Of a stretch of 64,000 nt of DNA, positions 59,984 through 64,000 are shown in pieces. The position numbers were made by a program, and so were the translations under genes. Below the pieces are notes generated by a model that was given only the letters and a program-made list of their open reading frames with translations, was not told where the DNA came from and did no database searches. The stretch is from Selaginella moellendorffii (lineage: Eukaryota > Streptophyta > Lycopodiopsida > Selaginellales > Selaginellaceae): positions 186,001-250,000 of the forward strand of contig NW_003314333.1 of assembly GCF_000143415.4 (NCBI RefSeq). The letters are read 5' to 3'. The stretch's first letter is position 1; the number at the start of each line of letters is the position of its first letter.

Positions 59984-61093
59984 TCAGAAAGTGATATCGT
60001 AGACCTTGGACATGTCCGGCCTAAACACCCCAAAGTTCTGCTCCGTCACGCCGGGCTTCTGGTTCTCGTTGAAGAGAGAGAAGATGTAAGCCTGCACGGG
60101 AGTGTTGGGCTTGAGAGGAGTGCCAGCGTTTGCAGCAACACGCTGGATCAAGTTCCTGTTAAAAGTGGCAGCATTGTCGAGCGAGGCACCAAAGTCACCC
60201 GCAGACGGCCAGCCGCTCTCGCTCAGCACGATGCCAACGTCGTCGTGGTTGAGCTTCCGCATGGCCGAGTAGACCGTGTCGAGCTGAGCGTCCAACAAGT
60301 TGGAGTAGTGCAAGCCCGAGTTGGAGTCATCGAAACCCGCGGCTCCCGGCTGGAGCAGAGAGTAGTCGAGCGCAAGGTTCTGTCCCTTGTCATCCCTGTA
60401 GGCGAAGTATGGATAGGCGTTGAGAAGGAGGTAGGAGCCTGTGCGTGCCAAGAAGTCGAGCACCGGTTGCATGACACTGACTCCGATGTCACTCCTAAAC
60501 ATGCCAGCCGACGGAGGGAACGCCGCATTAGCATCCAGAATGTCCATGGCGTGAGCCGTGGACACTTTGACTCTGGAAGCCACTCCCATGTTGACGAGCG
60601 ACGTGTAGATGTTGTTCATGGCCGGGACGAGCTGCGGGTTGAGTTCCGGGTTGTACTTGATCACCTCGTTCCCAACAATGACGACCGAGACGATGGACCC
60701 GTACGGCATGACGTTCCCGGCGATCCATCCGTCGGCAGCGGCTTGAGACGAGGCAACCCCGGCAATCTCCCCGTTGCCAAGAGTTATAGCCACCGGAATG
60801 CCTTGGCGCGCGAAGGCTTGGATGGCAGCGGGATCGGCATCAAATATCCGAACCATGCCAATGTTTTGGGACTTGACCAGCTGAGCAACTGCGTCTGGAG
60901 CTGGAAGGTTGTCGGCGATTCTGCCATAATTGACACCGATCGCTTGTGTTCCTGCAAACACGGAAGAAACATTTGGTATGCCAGGCAGTACGTAAAAGAG
61001 AAATCTAAAATCTATCCTGTCACACACACCTGCGATCTTGCAGCAAAGAATAAACGCGGCCAGCACAAGCTCCATACTGACAGACGGTGCCAT
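59984..61093 (-). CDS. GH17 beta-1,3-glucanase, secreted (paralogue)
   Basis: Exons 61030-61093 and 59984-60951 encode 343 aa. The first ATG of the open stretch is at 61093, and the signal peptide 'MELVLAAFILCCKIAG' is split by an intron in the same place and phase as in the 58146 gene. Motifs: 'AIGVNYGRIADNLP', proton donor 'VIVGNEVIKYNP', 'LLNAYPYFAYRDD', nucleophile 'VLSESGWPSAGD' and 'LFNENQKPGVTEQNFGVF'. There is no C-terminal X8 domain. Expected function is beta-1,3-glucan hydrolysis in the cell wall or at plasmodesmata. Confidence 0.92.
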   Translation of the reverse strand: MAPSVSMELVLAAFILCCKIAGVCDRIDFRFLFYVLPGIPNVSSVFAGTQAIGVNYGRIADNLPAPDAVAQLVKSQNIGMVRIFDADPAAIQAFARQGIPVAITLGNGEIAGVASSQAAADGWIAGNVMPYGSIVSVVIVGNEVIKYNPELNPQLVPAMNNIYTSLVNMGVASRVKVSTAHAMDILDANAAFPPSAGMFRSDIGVSVMQPVLDFLARTGSYLLLNAYPYFAYRDDKGQNLALDYSLLQPGAAGFDDSNSGLHYSNLLDAQLDTVYSAMRKLNHDDVGIVLSESGWPSAGDFGASLDNAATFNRNLIQRVAANAGTPLKPNTPVQAYIFSLFNENQKPGVTEQNFGVFRPDMSKVYDITF

Positions 61094-61476
61094 CTCCCCC
61101 AAAAATCAAGGCTTGCAACTCGAGCGAAAACATCGTGACTCACACGTCTACTTGTCATCGTCAAAAAGCGTGTCGGTGGACCCGGACAAGTTGGTAGCGG
61201 CCACAAATCTCTTTTGGACAGCCAGTGGCTGAAATGCCACGCACTGAATAAGTGCTCCACCGGCATCCTTGAAACTATGATATCAGCCCTGTGCATCCGT
61301 ATAGAATGGATTCTCACTCATCTTGGGCATAGATCTAAAGACTAGATATGGTCTGGCTACCTGAGCAGCAAGCAAGCATCACACCGTTAGACAGACCAAA
61401 GCTCGTAAGTACCTTGAGTGCGGGGGGACCGCACAAAAACTTTTTAGAAAGACCTGGAGTACGTAGAAGACTGGAG
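61094..61476. other. Intergenic: GH17 5' flank / Z-ISO 3' flank
   Basis: 383 bp with no gene or clear motif. It must include the promoter of the minus-strand GH17 gene. Confidence 0.4.
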
Positions 61477-62780
61477 CTACCAGTGCAAACTGGAGCTCCC
61501 CAAGCGAAGCAACGGGTGCGAGAAATACGCCCCCAAAGTCAGTGCTGTGATGATCAAGTAAGGTAGCCTCAGGAATTCTTTGTAGAAATCCCGTGGCAGC
61601 TTCTGTCGGCCTTGAGCTATAGCCACGAAGGGCACTACACTCGTTCTCTGCTTCACGGTCTCGAAGGCGTCGCCGTAGCGAAGGGAAAGTCGTCTGTCAC
61701 CGTTCCACACTCCGAAAAGGTGGTGAGCGAGAAGCCCGATGGACGTGGTCAGCGTGAAGGAGCTGCCAATCCATAGCGTGTGAGCAAAGCACCACATGAA
61801 CTGTCCAACCATCTGCGCGTCGAGCAGAGGAAAGGATCCATTTACAACATGAATTCGAGCTTGGACTGTGTAGCATACCTGGGGATGCCGTGTGATTCTC
61901 ATGATGCCAGTCTCCCACATATGAAGCTTGGGCTTGTCGACAGCAGCAACTTCGAGCAGATTAAACGTGGACGGATAGAGGAAGAAGAATGACGTAAACG
62001 AGAGAAGCCACACCAGCTGATGAACTCCAGGAACGTCTTGGACGTGCCATAGCTGGGCACCTTCGTATCTATGGTTGATAAAATACACCTGTGCGAACAA
62101 GTGGAGCGTAAATAAGCGCACGACTGGAAGATGTTTCGTGCTTGGTGACTGACCACGGCAGAAACTGCCAGCGGAAGCGACAGTCCAGCAAAAACAACTC
62201 GGTACGCCCTCTCGCCGATGAGCTGCTCGCCTCGGTCGCGAAAACTGGCCAGGCCACTGTGGACCAGAGCGAAAATGGCGAGCATAGCGGTGATCACGAG
62301 CTGCAAAGACACTTATCTCATGAAGAAAGAAACAAGAAAGATAGAAGAAAGATGTACCTCGGGAGAATTGTTGGTGAGCGTGGAGAGCCAGTCGACGTAA
62401 GCGGTTCCATAGCCCGTGGTTGGATCGAGCCACGCGAAGTAGAGCACCACGGTGACGGCGGCAAGAATGGCTGTAAAGTAGAGCCAGGACGAAAGCTTCT
62501 GGCTCTGGAGCTCAAACACCGCAGAGTCTTCACCCACGAGCGGAGGAGGACTTTGGTCATCGGCGCTCGCCGACGGTAGCACCTCGGACTTGTTGGAGAC
62601 GCGAGCAAAGACAAGAACTCGTCCAAGCCCATGGTAGCGTCGTGATATCGATGTTGGTGCTCCACCGATGCCAAAGCCACGAGCACCACCTCCTAGGTTA
62701 TTTACCTTTGTGATGCGCTGTTGGGCGATGGAGGGGCGAGCTACAATGGGGCAGCGCAGGCACTGCGCAGCCACGGCCAT
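61477..62780 (-). CDS. Z-ISO: 15-cis-zeta-carotene isomerase, NnrU family
   Basis: Z-ISO isomerises the 15-15' cis bond of 9,15,9'-tri-cis-zeta-carotene in plastid membranes, between phytoene desaturase and zeta-carotene desaturase. It uses a redox-regulated heme b. Exons 62358-62780, 62154-62300, 61879-62088 and 61477-61812 encode 371 aa. A Ser/Arg-rich transit peptide of about 60 residues precedes a first membrane helix ('WLYFTAILAAVTVVLYFAWL'). The NnrU core follows: 'FALVHSGLASFRDRGE', 'MWETGIMRITRHPQ', 'MVGQFMWCFAHTLWIG', 'LLAHHLFGVWNGDRRL' and 'KQRTSVVPF'. It ends 'FYKEFLRLPYL...GAYFSHPLL'. Candidate heme ligands are the His in 'VHSGLAS' and in 'AHHLFG' or 'THHP'-like positions; these are conserved in the family. 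Confidence 0.94.
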
Positions 62781-63239
62781 GGCCTCCTCGCTCCTCCTTG
62801 CTCAGCTAGCCCGTGTTTAGCTCATTATTCCACTCACCACATTTTCTGGTGATAACATTCCAGCGCAAGAGATTCCTGGCGAATCGGACGAACGCGCCGC
62901 GAAGGGTAAAATAGTCGCCGTAAAAACTCTCAATGTTGACGTGGTAATTTCTCCCACCGAGAATTGCGGGAACATCCCTTCTTCTATCCAGGACAAGTAT
63001 CTTCTATCCAGTTATCTCCTTGATGAGCAACATATGAGCTAAGTAACGCGGCATTGGCCGCGACCCTACAGCAACGTGCAGCCTGTTTGACTAGCCTCCT
63101 AGGCTTTTTGGATTGGATCCCAAGTTTCCGGATTACTCATCATTTTCTCCATCGCATCGATCCCAAGTTTCCGGAGCTCTACTCATCATTCTCTCCATCG
63201 CATCGATCATTCCATTCCACTCCATAGCTTGGGTCGGTG
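62781..63239. other. Divergent intergenic region with a ~43-bp tandem duplication
   Basis: 459 bp between Z-ISO (-) and the next gene (+). A unit beginning 'gatcccaagtttccgga' at 63116 recurs at 63159 and ends 'ctccatcgcatc' in both copies. It lies directly upstream of the + strand ATG, so it is in that gene's 5' UTR or core promoter. Confidence 0.7.
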
Positions 63240-64000
63240 ATGGTGATCGAGCACATAGATCTGGTGGCCGATGCGCTCAAGCTCGCCTATCGCATCGTGA
63301 GGAACTACCAGGATGTCCCCAAGCAGAGAGGTAAATGCCGGGAGCTGATTGACCAGGTGTGTAGGCTGGCTCGCCTCCTCCAGGAGCTCCAAAACTCGCG
63401 AACGCCGCAAGCGCCACTCACCCCTCAGGCCAAGGCATGCTTCGAGGGCCTCAACAAATGCCTCGAGGACGCCTACAGGTATCTTTCTTCCATCCGCACT
63501 CAAAAATCGCAAGCTCGAGTGGCTTGGCAGGGTTTTGGAGAAGACATCGAGGGCCAGCATTCTCCGCTACATTTTCATGAGCAAGGAGGTTAACGAAGAT
63601 TTGAGCGTCGTGTCCGGCAGTATAGATGGCTTCCTCAAGTCCGTCCCGCTGGTGTGCTTGACGGTGACTGTACGAATACTAAGAACTGTGTGTTTGCAGA
63701 TCCAATTCACGCAAGCAACGGCAATCCAAACCGACGTGAAGGAGCTGGCGAGCGCATTCTCCAAGCTGAGCACGGAGCTCCAGCATAAGAGCGCGTACAC
63801 GCAAGAGCAGCAAGACCTTGCGGACGAGGTATGTTTTCCTGCCAAGTAGCGAGCGAGAGTGTTCGAGCTTTGGTTGCAGGTGTTGTCGATATTGCGGAGC
63901 AGGAGGACTGAAGATGAACAAGAGAGCACCTTGGACAAGCTTCTAGCGTGGCTCGCGGAGAAATTCGAGTCGGACATGGAGACCGTGCGCAGGGAATGGC
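63240..64000 (+). CDS. MCA/MLKL-type N-terminal helical domain protein, partial, with frameshift
   Basis: Starts at ATG 63240 ('MVIEHIDLVADALKLAYRI') and continues past the window edge. Exons: 63240-63651, 63700-63828 and 63880 onward. The sequence is all-helical: 'RGKCRELIDQVCRLARLL', 'CFEGLNKCLEDAYRYLSS', 'LEWLGRVLEKTSRASILRY', then 'DVKELASAFSKLSTELQ'. It resembles the four-helix bundle (MCAfunc/HeLo-like) found before kinase or PLAC8 domains in plant MLKL-like and MID1-complementing proteins; the downstream domain is outside the window. Exon 1 is one base too long: the frame changes at an A5 run (63502-63506). One A fewer would make it continuous. This could be a base-calling error or a damaged allele. 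Confidence 0.6.

Noticed and set aside
58271-61138. Long antisense frames over both GH17 genes
   Set aside because: They carry no recognisable domain. The opposite strands carry intact catalytic motifs and signal peptides.

Overview
This is nuclear DNA of a land plant, most likely a Selaginella-type spikemoss (lycophyte). The evidence is a very compact gene layout, dozens of introns only about 37-65 nt long, several long intronless PPR genes, and a vitamin K1 locus (PHYLLO) whose isochorismate synthase module is complete. The species call is an inference from these traits. All gene models below were built by hand from reading-frame continuity, GT/AG splice signals and recalled family motifs; no transcript or database was consulted.

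Layout. 1-8.2 kb: a decayed Ty3/gypsy-type retrotransposon (gag remnant, protease, integrase C-terminal domain, then a long 3' coding region with stops), followed by AT-rich repeats, some of which are inverted copies of sequence at the left edge. 8.2-15.7 kb (-): PHYLLO, a 34-exon fusion of MenF, MenD, MenC and MenH. 15.9-17.1 kb (+): a glycine-rich protein with a mitochondrial-type presequence, divergent from PHYLLO. 17.1-28.6 kb: a block of five intronless PPR genes on both strands with almost no intergenic DNA. 28.9-31.0 kb (+): a U-box/ARM E3 ligase. 32.2-33.7 kb (-): a plastid-type short-chain dehydrogenase. 34.1-35.5 kb (-): violaxanthin de-epoxidase. 35.8-36.3 kb (-): a dead beta-carotene hydroxylase fragment. 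36.3-42.7 kb: an AT-rich gene desert. 42.7-43.3 kb: a duplicated 3' end of the U-box gene. 43.7-46.4 kb (-): a BTB/NPH3 protein. 47.1-49.8 kb (-): a GH9 endoglucanase with a CBM49-like tail. 50.6-51.6 kb (+): two tandem CYSTM microproteins. 51.7-54.4 kb (-): a sixth PPR gene made mostly of short repeats. 54.6-55.7 kb (+): a LigB-type dioxygenase. 55.8-57.2 kb (-): a membrane-anchored pseudokinase. 58.1-61.1 kb: two GH17 glucanases flanking a lipid-transfer-like protein. 61.5-62.8 kb (-): Z-ISO, zeta-carotene isomerase. 63.2 kb to the edge (+): a partial gene with a MCA/MLKL-type N-terminal helical domain and a one-base frameshift.

Functional themes. Plastid isoprenoid and quinone chemistry recurs: PHYLLO makes the phylloquinone ring precursor, Z-ISO acts early in carotenoid synthesis, VDE acts in the xanthophyll cycle, and a beta-carotene hydroxylase relic lies next to VDE. 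The PPR genes fit the large organellar RNA-processing repertoire expected of lycophytes. The GH9, GH17 and LTP-like genes act at the cell wall. No CRISPR array, operon or virus was seen.
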